Shown here: positions 42,205-53,613 of the stretch, one piece after another
Layout of the letters: the number at the start of each line of letters is the position of its first letter
How positions within the stretch are numbered: the stretch's first letter is position 1
Assembly: GCF_040869045.1 (NCBI RefSeq)
Contig: NC_090323.1
Coordinates: forward strand, 271,254,392 to 271,318,391
Length of the DNA: 64,000 nucleotides
Reading direction: 5' to 3'
Source of the DNA: Eurosta solidaginis
Taxonomy: Eukaryota; Arthropoda; Insecta; Diptera; Tephritidae
Made by a program: the position numbers and the translations under genes
Notes under the pieces: generated by a model
The model's database searches: none
Told to the model about the DNA's origin: nothing
What the model saw: only the letters and a program-made list of their open reading frames with translations

Positions 42205-42872
42205 TAGAGTTGGGTCGTTTCGTTCTGAACTTGTTCAATTGACCGGGTCTTTCAACTGAACAAGCGAACTAGATCTTCGATTTCGGTTCTATTTGTTCTT
42301 TTAGTTCATTTGTTCTTTTAGTTCGTTTTATCTAATGTTATTCTTTCTCTCATCTCGTTCGCGAACATACATACGTAAATTCATACATACATACGCAGAA
42401 ATTCACAGTGAGCACGAATGTCGATGATTCCACTTACACTAAAGATATATATGTGTGGTCATCTTTGTGTGTGGCACTGCTACACCAATATATGTATGGA
42501 CTATTTATGAAAAACATGTTTTGTAAGAAACTAATTATTACATTTATTAAGCTTGAAAAGTTCATATTTACAATTTGTGTCTGTATTCTTTCAATTTCCT
42601 GGATCTTCCGAACTTTTTAACTTTTTTTTAAGTTAATTATAGATATATATATTAACTTATTTATTCGTAACACATTTAAATATACCTACACAAAGCATTG
42701 CCGCATACACACACCCATCTATACTTGTTGGCTTTTTTCGCGGGTGCGAGGAGCAGTGATCAAATTTGCTTGAAAAAAAAAGAACAGATGAACAAAAAGA
42801 ACAACTTGTTCGTTCATCAGAAAAAGAACGAAAGATTCGAATCTCTGAAATGAACGAAAAAGCACAACTCTA
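42205..42872. mobile_element. hAT-type MITE with TAGAGTTGGG ends (TSD ATGGACTG)
   Basis: 668 bp. Ends TAGAGTTGGGTCGTTTCGTT and the inverse of AACGAAAAAGCACAACTCTA, flanked by ATGGACTG at 42197-42204 and 42873-42880. GAAC/GTTC repeats line both ends (TTGTTCTTTTAGTTC; AGAACAACTTGTTCGTTC). The open frame at 42408-42620 is internal and without motif. Confidence 0.9.
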
Positions 42873-42880
42873 ATGGACTG

Positions 42881-43328
42881 CTAAGCGACAAACTTTAAAT
42901 ACACCTCTGAAATTTCTGCGCATAAATTTTGTCCTACTAAATTTCAATACACATTATACTCAGATGTAACTGAAATATGTGTCTGTGTTTCACCCTCTAC
43001 ACTAATTCTATGTATTCTATGTGTGTCCACAATTCATTGCAACTGATTCTGCTATATGTTATACCCTATGGCCATCAGAGCGTTGTGTTTCCGCTTTTCG
43101 GTACACCCTGTTGCTGTAGCTAGTTGTTTAACCACAGCCGCTAGATGGATCTCCTAAGCATTATCTAAGCGAGGATAGGCTTTTTTTTCACGCGCAAACG
43201 AAACGTATACGCGTGTAAAAAAAACACGCATATTATATGATAAATTGCGTAATAAATTGCCCAAATGGTATAAATTGCCAATTTGGTGTGTGTTTGTACA
43301 TAGTATAAGGCTCAGAGTTATTTTAAAC
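42881..43328. other. Intergenic, nothing recognised
   Basis: No gene or defined element. Confidence 0.35.
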
Positions 43329-43537
43329 AAGTAAGGAAGGCTAAGTTCGGGTGTAACCGAACATTACATACTCAGTTGAAAACTGTGGAGACAAAGTAAG
43401 GGAAAATCACCATGTTGTGAAAATAACCTAGGGTAACCCTGGAATGTGTTTGTATGACATGTGTATCAAATGGAAGGTATTAAAGAGTATTTTAAGAGGA
43501 AGTGGGCCATAGTTCTATAGATGGACACCATTTAGGG

Positions 43538-44128
43538 CAGCCATGCTTAACCAACGAACAGATATCATTTCGTTACGATAATTAACGTTAATAAACGAAA
43601 CAAAGTCATTTCGTTTCGTTTATTAACGTTAAAAACGTCAAATTAGCGAAATGATTTCGTTTCGTTTTCTGCCATATCAAAACGAAATCAAATCGTTTAT
43701 GTTGATTATTAATTTAAAACTATGCTGGCAAAGCTGATTGATGGCGGAGTCATTAAAGGTGAAAGCATTCGCCAAGCTGATTGCAACTTTTCTCATGAAT
43801 TTTGACAGTACGAACATTTCTCAGAGTATTTTTGACATTACCACCAACGAATTACACAAACAAATTACATGTAGTTTGTGTGTGTATGTGCCCTCGTTGT
43901 TACCACCTTACGGCTTCACCATGGCTATAGCATTGCCAGCACAATTCAAACATAAAGTATCACGTTTTTGTTAACGTTTTTAACGTAAACGAAAGCTTTT
44001 CGTTTCGGTTAAAAACGAGATACAATTTATCTTGATAATTTCTTAATCGATAATATTTCGAAGTGTTTCAACGGAAACGGTGGAAATTTTTTGATAAACG
44101 ATTAGCTTAACGTTAAGGTGCATCCCTG
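43538..44128. mobile_element. hAT-type MITE, family 2, copy C (TSD ATTTAGGG)
   Basis: 591 bp, CAGCCATGCTTAACCAACGA ... GGTGCATCCCTG, with ATTTAGGG at 43530-43537 and 44129-44136. The open frame at 43738-43974 (and its counterpart at 11857-12051 in copy A) is part of the MITE and differs by indels between copies, so it is not a gene. Confidence 0.94.
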
Positions 44129-44136
44129 ATTTAGGG

Positions 44137-45600
44137 ATATCGCCATAAAGGTGGACCAGGCCTGTCTCCAGAATTTGTTTGTACGATATGGGTATCAAAT
44201 GAAATGTGTTAATGATAATTTTAAAAGGGAGTGGGCCTAAGTTCTATAGGTGGACGCCTTTTCGAGATATCGCCATAAAGGTGGACCAGGGGTGACTCTA
44301 GAATTTATTTTGTACGATATGGGTATCAATTGAAAGCTATTAATGAGTATTTTAGAAAGGGCGTGGGCCTAAGTTCTATAGATGGACGCCTTTTCGAGAT
44401 ATCGCCATAAAGATGGACCAGGGGTGGATCTAGAATTTGTTTGTACGATATGATTATCAAATGAAAGGTGTTAATAAGTATTTTAAGAGGGCGTGGGCCT
44501 TAGTTCTATATGTGGACGCCTTTTCGAGATGTCGCCATAATGGTGGACCAGGGGTGTCTCTAGAATTTGTTTGTACTATATGGGTATCAAATGAAAGGTG
44601 TTAATGAGTATTTTAAAACGGAGTGGGCCTTAGTTCTATAGGTGGACGCCTTTTCGGAATATCGTTATAAAAGTGGACCAGGGTTGACTCTAGGATGCGT
44701 TTGTACAATATGGGTATCAAATGAAAGGTGTTAATGAGTATTTTAAAAGGGCGTGGGCCTTAGTTCTATAGGTGGACGCCTTTTCGAGATATCGCCATAA
44801 AGGTGCACCAGGGGTGACTCTAGAATTTGTTTGTACGATATGGGTATCAAATGAAAGGTGTTAATGAGTATTTTAAAAGGGCGTGGGCCTTAGTTCTATA
44901 GGTGGACGCCTTGTCAAGATATCGCCATAAAGGTGGACCAGGGGTGACTCTAGAATTTGTTTGTACGATATGGGTATCAAATGAAAGGTGTTAATGAGTA
45001 ATTTAAAAGGGCGTGGGCCTTAGTTCTATAGGTGGACGCCTTTTCAAGATATCGCCATAAAGGTGGACCAGGGTGACTCTAGAATTTGTTTGTACGATAT
45101 GGGTATCAAATGAAAGGTGTTAATGAGTATTTTAAAAGGGCGTGGGCCTTAGTTCTATAGGTGGACGCCTTTTCAAGATATCGCCATAAAGGTGGACCAG
45201 GGGTGACTCTAGAATTTGTTTGTACGATATGGGTATCAAATTAAAGGTGTTAATGAGTATTTTAAAAGGGAGTGGGCCTTAGTTCTATAGGTGGATGCCT
45301 TTTCGAGATATCGCCATAAAGGTGGGCCAGGGGTGACTCTAGAATATTTTGTACGATATGGGTATCAAATGAAAGGTGTTAATGAGTATTTTAAAAAGGA
45401 GTGGGCCTTAGTTCTATATGTGGACACCTTTTCGAGATATCGCCATAAACGTGGACCAGGGGTGACTCTAGAATGTGTTTGTACGTTATGGGTTTGAAAT
45501 TAAAGGTATTAATGAGGGCTTTAAAAGGGAGTGGCCCTTAGTTGTATATGTGAAGGCGTTTTCGAGATGTCGAGCAAAATGTGGACCAGGGTGATCCAGA
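44137..45600. repeat. Minisatellite, about 11 units of about 130 bp
   Basis: Each unit has ATATCGCCATAAAGGTGGAC, CAGGGGTGACTCTAGAAT, TTTGTACGATATGGGTATCA, AAGGTGTTAATGAGTATTTT, and GTGGGCCTTAGTTCTATAGG plus TGGACGCC. The TGTACGATA word is spaced by 130 bp in the middle of the array. The first and last units are the most diverged, as expected for arrays homogenised from the middle. Confidence 0.92.
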
Positions 45601-46904
45601 ACATCATCTGTCGGGTACCACTAATTTATTTATATATGTAATACCACGAATAGTATTCCTTCCTAGATTCCAAGGGCTTTTGATTTCGCCCTGCAAAACT
45701 TGTTCATTTTCTTCTACTTAATATGGTAGGTGTCACACCCATTTTACCAAGATTTTTTCTAAAGTTATATTTTGCGTCAATAGACCAATACAATTGCCAT
45801 GTTTCATCCCTTTTTTCGTATTTGGTATATAATTATGGCATTTTTTTCATTTTTCGTAATTTTCGATATCGAAAAAGTGGGCGTGGTCATAGTCGGATTT
45901 CGGCCATTTTTTACACCAATACAAGGTGAGTTCAGATAAGTACGTGAACTGAGTTTAATAAAGATATATCGGTTTTTGCTCAAGTTATCGTGTTAGCGGC
46001 CGAGCGGAAGGACAGACGGTCGACTGTGTATATAAACCGATTTCGCCCTTTTTCACAGAAAACAGTTATCGTCCTAGAATCTAAGCCCCTACCAATTTTC
46101 ACAAGGATTGGTAAATTTTTGTTCGACTTATGACATTAAAAGAATCCTAGACAAATTAAATGAAAAAGGGCGGAGCCACGCCCATTTTGAAATTTTCTTT
46201 TATTTTTGTATTTTGTTGCAACATATTATTACTGGGTTTGAATGTTGACATAATTTACTTATATACTGTAAAGATATTAACTTTTCTTTTAAAATTTGAA
46301 TTTAAAAAAAATTTTTTTTTAAAAGTGGGCGTGGTCGTTCTCCGATTTTGCTAATTTTTATTAAGCGGAGATATAGTAATAATTGTAACGTTCCTGCCAA
46401 ATTTCATCATGATATCTTCAACGACTGCCAAATTACAGCTTGCAAAACTTCTAAATTACCTTCTTTTAAAAGTGGGCGGTGCCACGCCAATTGTCCAAAA
46501 TTTTACTAGTTTTCTATTCTGCGTCATAAGTTCAACTCACCTACCAAGTTTCATCGCTTAATCCGTATTTGGTAATGAATTATCGCACTTTTTCGATTTT
46601 TCGAAATTTTCGATATCGAAAAATTGGGCGTGGTTATTGTCCGATATCGTTCATTTTAAATAGCGATCTGAGATGAGTGCCCAGGAACCTACATACCAAA
46701 TTTCATCTAGATACCTCAAATTTACTCAAGTTATCGTTTTAACGGACAGACGGACGGACATGGCTCAATCGAATTTTTTTTCGATACTGATGATTTTGAT
46801 GTATTGAAGTCTATATCTATCTCGATTCCTTTATACCTGTACAACCAACCGTTATCCAATCAAAGTTAATATACTCTGTGAGCTCTGCTCAACTGAGTAT
46901 AAAA

Positions 46905-47995
46905 TTTGTCAAAAATGTATGAGTTTAACCCCTCATGTCAACAAAAGCTTGAGACTTTCAAAAACATTACACATAATAAATTAAGCAAATACTGCGCTAA
47001 CTACAATGGTTACATAGTTGAAATTCGCTAAAATATGTTTAATGTTATTTTACAGTCCTATCAGAACTCTGGCCTGAAATGTACATACATACATACGCAG
47101 GCACCCACATAGTAGAGCTGGAAAATTAACAAGGACACTATTTACTCCTATACTGCAGTCCTAAAAAAGAATATGGGTATTTTCATTCTGACGGAAACTG
47201 AAATATTGAAATTAACTTGTTTGTAGCTTTTCTACATATGCTGGGGGTTTGTTTTTTTTTTTTTTTGTAGAAACTAAGTATATTAGACTTATTTGGATGT
47301 GATTTTTCAAATAATACAAAAAAATTTTCAAATTTTAACTCCAGATACCCACATTTTTTTTATTGGGACGGCAATTATAGGCAAATAGTCTTCTTTGGAT
47401 TAATACCATTCATATTATCGAAATATAGCTCACAAGATTATGAGGAAGAAGAGCTAACCATCATATGTACTTATGTAGTTGTCAACCTGAATAAAATAAG
47501 GTAGGCGTATCGTATTCACAAATATGAATTACTTCTCGATGATCACGTCAATGTGAAACCACAAAAACTCATAATTACATACTTACTTGCATAATTGTCT
47601 ACTTTCATATAATATAATTGAACGTAAGGAATAAGATATATTGCATATGTACTTATGTATGGATTAGTAATGGCATGTAGCGTGAATCATGCGATCGTGA
47701 GTAAAAGTCAAATGTCACACGGTCTTTGACGCTTTTGAAACAATTGAAGTAGTTCATCATCATTCATCATACCAATCACACTTGGCCGCCAAATTAAGCG
47801 CTTAACTGCCACCAGTAAGTAACCTTTGTTACGGTTTTAACTACTTTCAATTTTAACTTTTGATCAATTGGCAAGGACAAACTCGCGCTTGCATACAAAA
47901 ATACATAACTCGAAATCTACATATCAAATGCAGTAAGACCTAAACAGTTATGTATCATTCACGTGAAATGCCTGCCGAAGGATAAGTAGCTTATA
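46905..47995. other. Intergenic, nothing recognised
   Basis: AT-rich, with a T-run of 17 near 47250. No gene. Confidence 0.35.
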
Positions 47996-47999
47996 AATG

Positions 48000-48745
48000 T
48001 ATATGGGGTATTCCATCCCATTTCGACCAATTTTGAACCCGACCCCTTTAGAATTGGCTGAAAGTTTTTCTTCTTTTTCTAGCTTACGAAAGACGTTTTT
48101 CAGAATTTTTTCAAATTTTTTCATCCAACTCAAAAAAAGTTATGAATTAAAAAAAAACACCGTTTTTGTTTTCAAAATGCTATAACCTTTTTCAAAAATT
48201 GACCGTTTGGGATCTTTTTTTTTTAATTTGTTTTTAAATGTACTTTTCGGAAAAAATACAAAAAAAATTTTAAAGTTTTTTTTTTTTTTGTAATTTTTCA
48301 GTTTTTCGAGATTTTTCGAATTTTGCCATTTTTTTTTTTTCTCATAAAAAACTTCAATCAATTCTGCAATCATCCCCACTAATCCCGGAGTGGGCCGATT
48401 TTTTTTCGTTTAATTGAAAAAAAAAACTTTAAAAATTTTTTTGTATTTTTTCCGAAAAGTACATTAAAAAACAAATTTAAAAAAAAAAAAGATCCCAAAC
48501 GGTCAATTTTTGAAAAAGTTATAGCATTTTGAAAACAAAAACGGTGTCCAACTCAAAATAAGTTATGAATGCTATAACCTTTCAAAATTTGTTTTTAAAT
48601 GTACTTTTCGGAAAAAATACAAAAAAATTAAAAAAATTTTTTTTTTCAATTAAATAAAAAAAAAATCGGCCCATTCCGGGATTAGTGCAGAAGTGATTGA
48701 AGTTTTTATGAGAAAAAAAAACAAAAAAAAAAAAACACACCGGCT
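48000..48745. repeat. Large AT-rich palindrome
   Basis: The left arm (48147-48290: CACCGTTTTTGTTTTCAAAA, TTGACCGTTTGGGATC, AAATGTACTTTTCGGAAAAA) is repeated inverted at 48400-48560. A third, partial copy in the first orientation follows at 48575-48745. CATCCCCACTAATCCCGGAG/GGCCCATTCCGGGATTAGTG lie at the turning points. It starts with GGGTATTCCATCCCATTTCG. Open frames over it are shadows of the arms. Confidence 0.75.
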
Positions 48746-48994
48746 CAGTAAAGGAAAAAATAAACAGCTTAAAGTAACCCAGCCTATTGTACAAATAAAA
48801 ATAGTGCAAGCTAGACAAATTATTATTTGCAGGTCAAAGTACCTACTCACGATTGAAATGCAAAACGTTTAATCAAGAGAAAGGTATTTAAAAACGTGTA
48901 AAAGATACCTTAATCACTTAACATGTGAGCGTACATACATACATAGTTTCTAATTCGCTTTGTAAAATATATCTGTGGTCATGAGCAATAATCG

Positions 48995-49425
48995 CCTAAA
49001 GGGCGAATTAAACTTCCTTAACCCCAACGCCATAGTCGTAGCCATACCCATATCCATAACCATCTCCAATGTGATCGATTAATGGTGCCTTAACCTTAAA
49101 ATCGTAAAAATTTCATAAAAATGAAGAAATCGAAAAAAATTACAAACATGTTCCACAAAAAATAAGTCTCTTACTCATAACGCATCCAAAACAATGAATA
49201 AAATCTACATAAAGTTATTAAATTCACCAAATCAAATATTTTTAGGTTATGCATATGGCGAGAAACCAAAAACCAATTGGTTGGCTATGGTATGGTTATG
49301 GCGTTAGCGTTATGGTATGACACCATTAATCGATTACATTGATTTCCATAAGGTAGGTTCGATCAGCTGTTTTATCTGGTTATGGTTTTATGGTTATAAG
49401 TCACCATTAATTGGCCTTTAAGTCT
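48995..49425. repeat. TIR element related to the foldback-like element
   Basis: Ends TAAAGGGCGAATTAA and the inverse TTAATTGGCCTTTAA, and inner inverted GATCGATTAATGGTG/CACCATTAATCGATTACATT. CAATTGGTTGGCTATGG is close to CAATTGGTTGGCTACGATAC in the arms of 8158-10142. Confidence 0.55.
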
Positions 49426-49645
49426 TATTCCGCGTAAAAAGATAAGATTAATCATTTATAGATACGTACACTAGATCTTCCGCGATTATTTCTTAACTTT
49501 AAGATTGATCTTTACCCCAAATAAATATCCATACACATTTTTATTGTAGGTATATGGTGTACATAATTGACGGCTAATAAATTTTATTTTCGGTATTCTT
49601 CTTAATTTGACTAACATCCGAAGACAAATGCTGTGTAATGATTAG

Positions 49646-50258
49646 TGTTGTTCCGATACTACCTTGTACTCGATACCTGTACTCATTTAAAAATATCGAG
49701 AAAGGTATAAAGGAATAGCAACAAAAAGGCAATACTGAGAGACCAATTGCGAAGCGAGCACCAGGGCATTCATACAGCTGAGTGGATAAAGGCATCTGCT
49801 TTAAACTAGTATAAAGTATGAATGTTGGAGATTTCAAGTTCAATACTCAATTCCCGAGAAGCTAGCTTCCTTTGGTTACATTACTAAAAAATATAGGGCC
49901 AATTTTACATGCATTATGTTAGTCTGGGGAAATGTGCGAACGACATACCTATGTTTTTTCCCGATTTCCGATGATTTTGTTGAGCCAGCTTTTTTTTTTT
50001 GAAGGAAATGCAATATCCCTGAAATCAAAATTTTTTGGGGCTTTTTTTGTGTGTACTCAAAAAGGCAGAATTAAGCAAATCTTTAAATAAAATTTGGCGA
50101 AAATTGTCAGAGCAAAAGCTGCATATATACTTAAATGTAGAGGTTTCTTCGGTACTCTGCTTACGTACTCGATATCAAAGTAAGTACTTTTACGACGTAA
50201 TCGACTACGGAAGGTACTCGAGTATGTAATCGTATCGGAACAATAGGGACAACACTGG
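49646..50258. repeat. Possible hAT-type MITE with AGTGTTGT(T/C)CC ends
   Basis: TAGTGTTGTTCCGATACTAC at the left and the inverse GTATCGGAACAATAGGGACAACACTGG at the right (only its ends are given here as GGGACAACACTGG). GTACTCGA words lie near both ends. The flanks GTAATGAT and GTCATGTT agree at 6 of 8 places only, so the target duplication is uncertain. Confidence 0.5.
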
Positions 50259-50685
50259 TCATGTTTGGCGAAAAGTTGACTTCTACATAAGCATTAAAAA
50301 CTCTTTCTGAGAATTTCTGAAGCTACATAAATGTGGCTTTGTTTGAAAAATCTAATTTAAAGTCGTTAAAAGGTTCAAATTAATTTTGATTATGCCATTC
50401 CATTTTGCGGCAGAGAAAAAAAGGCTCTAGGTACCTGGCATATACATATGTATGTATGTATGTCTATACATTAGGTATATACCTATACGTATTTATGTAC
50501 GGAAACGCATTAAGAAGCTTAAGGACAACAATGTTTCCACCCAGGACCCTCGTTAATAACAAAAAGCAGCTTCAATGCCAAAGTTTCCTGCAATCGTCAA
50601 GTGAATGAAATGAACACGAAAAAAAAAGCGTTTTTGGCAACCACAAACTACTTTAAGGATGGCAAAAGAAACACACCAATTAGTA
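50259..50685. other. Intergenic, nothing recognised; TATG microsatellite
   Basis: A short ATGTATGTATGTATG run near 50445. No gene. Confidence 0.35.
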
Positions 50686-50686
50686 T

Positions 50687-50790
50687 GTGTCAACAAACTT
50701 TTGTGAGCTGGAAAATGGAATCCGGGTTCACATTCTCTGCGAATGCGTCGCTCTTTATGCAACTTTTGCCAACTTAAAAATCTCTTTTAC
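50687..50790 (+). pseudogene. LINE ORF2 C-terminal zinc-knuckle fragment
   Basis: FCELENGIRVHILCECVALY matches HILCECITLARQ at 61405-61554: the Cys-rich end of a LINE ORF2 (C..C...H..C..C pattern). It directly abuts an endonuclease fragment in the opposite orientation. Confidence 0.6.
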
Positions 50791-51600
50791 CTGCCCTCTA
50801 CGAAGACCTAACTCCTTACTCCCCCATGGTGACTTCGCTTTCCCCATGAATCTTCTCAGAGGACAAGCTCTGTTGTACGCAACCGTCAGCGCTTTTGACA
50901 AGAAGTTGCTGCATTCCTCCAAATCCTCTACGGTGGTCACCCCTTTAGGCTGTCCCAGTCTTCCTGATACGAATTTCTGAAATTTGTACCAGTCCGTTGC
51001 CCTAGAGTTTCTAAATGTTTTTTCCTTCTCTACTCTCTTTATAGGGACGCTGAAGCTGATTTATACATGGTCTGAGAAGGATGGCCTGTCAAGAGCCCTC
51101 CATTCATAACCCGATATATGATGATCAGAACTCAATTTGATATCAAGCACATTGCTTGACGTTGGCCCAACATATGTAGGAACGCTACACCTGTTAGCAA
51201 CCTGTAGACTACTCTGTATTATATAACAAAGGGGCTAACCTCTATCATTAATATCTTCCCCTCCCCATACGCTGTGATGCGCATTCCCGTCCGTACCTAT
51301 GATAAGCCGCCCTTGCAACCTTTTCGATCTATCAGCCTTTTGAAGCCTCCTGGTGGGGCTCCACGTTATTGGCCCGGTAGCTTGGTGCCAGGATAAGGGA
51401 AGCTCCTTTTTCCCCCTCTATTGTGACCACCGCTAGATCTTCGGTGCTGAAGTTAGATAGCATACACCAGTGGTTTCTAACCATGACTGCAGCTCTAAAT
51501 CTGCTCTCCATTTTTGCGTGGTTTCCTTTCCTCCAGATCAGAGCCATGACTGAAGTATCGGTGCCACATCAAACGAAGGAGACGAAGAATTTCACCGTAG
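50755..51600 (-). pseudogene. LINE endonuclease fragment (R1/LOA/Jockey-type), frameshifted
   Basis: From 51547 down: MESRFRAAVMVRNHWCML, FSTEDLAVVTIEG, ILAPSYRANNVEP; then LQGRLIIGTDGNAHHSVWGG (the G-x-D-x-N catalytic motif), ISGYEWRALDRPSFSDHV (the catalytic SDH), and a second frame reading DWYKFQKFV and PLRRFMGKAKSPWGSKEL at the linker to the reverse transcriptase. The order is that of an AP-type endonuclease. It ends abruptly at about 50755, where another LINE fragment in the opposite direction begins. Confidence 0.75.
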
Positions 51601-52785
51601 CGAAATATAGTGGCGGGGCAGAAAATATTACGGCCGTCATGACGGTACAAACTCGTTCGTCAACGTTTTTCCCACCGCTATACTTAAAGCGGTGAACAAT
51701 TTTTCAAATATTTGAAATTATTTACAAAATAAACAAAATTTTAGACTTCTAATTTTTTTAAATATGTTTTTTGCGTTTAAAAATATAATAAACTAAAAAA
51801 AAAAACATGCAAAAATGTAAATACTAAATTGTGCGGATTATCTGCTGTAAATGTTCGTAGTTTACAGAAAAGCGGTGCGGCTGAAAACGGTAAATACATA
51901 CCGACCGCTCTTTAGCGGTAGTATGTAATATAGCGGCACCGCTTTTTGAGGAAACGTTTGAACAACATGTTTTATTTTTGCGAAAAAACACTCAAAACAT
52001 AATTATAAAATATTTTATTTTACGATAAAATTTATAACTGTTACAATCCCTGAAATTTTCTTTATTATGATTAAAAAGTATAACCTTGAGAAAGCACGTC
52101 TTGATTTTATAATTTTTTATTAATAAAAATAGCTCTTAGAGTTATTTATGAAAACTTTGTTTTATTTACTTGACGTTTAACCAAACAGAAAACCCCTCCT
52201 CAATTAAATTAACTATTTTTAATTATGCCCATATCTACCTATTATGTAGGTATTCTTGTACATATGTATGTACATATATACAAATGTGAGAAAATTTAAT
52301 GTAATATTTACCAACTATAAAGTGTAGAAGATAAAAAATATTTATCTTCATGTCTGTATAGACATCTAAGTACAGAAGACGGGTGCTACTGCGTTTGGTA
52401 ACTCGATAATAGCATTTGAATACACACTGGCAAATATTCATATCAGATAAAACATAATTAAAACTATAAGTACCTGGGTGTTTATGTGCCTACTTTGTAC
52501 CTAACTACAGGTGATGTGTAGTTTCAATTATTTAAAAACCCGGGTTGGGTAATTCTCGAAGTAAAGTTTATATGACTTATTTGGTATTGTTGATTTTCCA
52601 ATAGGGTGGATAATGATGTACATATATGGGAACGATTTTCCGTCATCCCTTGTCAAATTGTGATCGGTGTCGGTTTTCGTTCTGATCTGTGACTTTCTCG
52701 GAGTGAGATTAACAGATGGCAGCGTATTCCGCATACCACATCGGAGGTTCTGGGCTCATGTTCCGGCAAAGCAACAAAGTTGTTT
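51600..52785. other. Intergenic, nothing recognised
   Basis: AT-rich. ACCGCT(A)T/AAGCGGT words near 51655-51690 and 51900-51945 are inversely related and may be ends of a small MITE. Confidence 0.35.
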
Positions 52786-52789
52786 TAAT

Positions 52790-52985
52790 TAGGAAAACAT
52801 TTTCCTAAGCGGGGTCGTCCATCGACAGCGGTTTAGCAAACACTCCGAGTGAAAATTCGTATGCTTTGCAGATGCCGTTCGTAGAATAATAAAAAGGAGC
52901 ACGTTGCCAATTGGAAGAGAAGCTCTCCTCGGAGGTAAACCGCGTCAAGTAAAACTCGAAAATAATTTTTTTATATCGACCTATC
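52790..52985 (-). repeat. SINE copy 2 (fragment)
   Basis: On the minus strand the same body as copy 1: CTCGGAGTGTTTGCTAAACC-type word, GGCATCTGCAAAGCATACG and the start CTTCTCTTCCAATTGGCA. Confidence 0.55.
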
Positions 52986-52999
52986 CTCACAGAAAGGTC

Positions 53000-53612
53000 G
53001 TAACTGAAAAGTTTTGTTTACAAGGACTTATTTCAGCGAGAGCTTTAATAAAGTCATATCGCATGAGGCTACTTAATAAGGTTGTAACTGAAAAAAAAAA
53101 ATATATTTTTTTGACAGAAAAGATACGAACTTAATCTAGCTTCATTCCTTTCCAATTGGTGCATGATCGGCGATGGTTGGTAAACGCCATAAAAAGCTTT
53201 TTATGAAAGCTCATTGCCTAGCAATGGGTTTACAGTTCTTTTGCTATACCATTAGGACTGAAAAGATCGGTTCTTTAACTGACACAGTTCCCCAGATCCG
53301 GGTTCCCTTCTGTGCACAACTATTATTTCCATACCTGCCATATATTGGTAGTTTAATTGTAGCGCATTTATGGTATGTATCGCCGTAAAACTATCAAATT
53401 TGAGTCACACGCAGAAACCACAATGCATACCCAACAAACAACAGTACATGAATTCTCAAAAGTTGGAAAAAATATAGTTTCTTAATTTGATTTGTAGCAT
53501 TGCTCCATATTTGGGACTACATATTTTTCAAAATTCCTTTCCTGTAATGTTTGAGATTAGTTTGAAAATATACAATTTCTCAATTCCAGAAGTAGACAAA
53601 ATCCTTTACAAA
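53000..53612. other. Intergenic, nothing recognised
   Basis: The open frame at 53173-53388 has no motif. Confidence 0.3.
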
Positions 53613-53613
53613 G

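Larger units (their letters stand above)
43329..46904. repeat. Mini-me/Helentron-like repeat, copy 3, with 130-bp minisatellite and nested hAT MITE
   Basis: It begins AAGTAAGGAAGGCTAAGTTC (from 43329) with GTGTAACCGAACATTACATA, and ends AGCTCTGCTCAACTGAGTAT. Near the 3' side are GTGGGCGTGGTC and GTGGGCGGTGCCACGCC blocks and ACGGACAGACGGACGGACAT. The 5' third is expanded by a 130-bp tandem array. The hAT MITE copy C is inserted in the first array unit. No coding frame is supported. Confidence 0.7.

Noticed and set aside
43738..43974. 78-codon frame resembling a 64-codon frame at 11857-12051
   Set aside because: Both are inside the non-autonomous hAT MITE; the peptides agree only because the MITE copies are alike, and lengths differ by indels.
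48140..48850. Several Lys/Phe-rich frames on both strands
   Set aside because: They are translations of A/T homopolymers in the arms of the palindrome.
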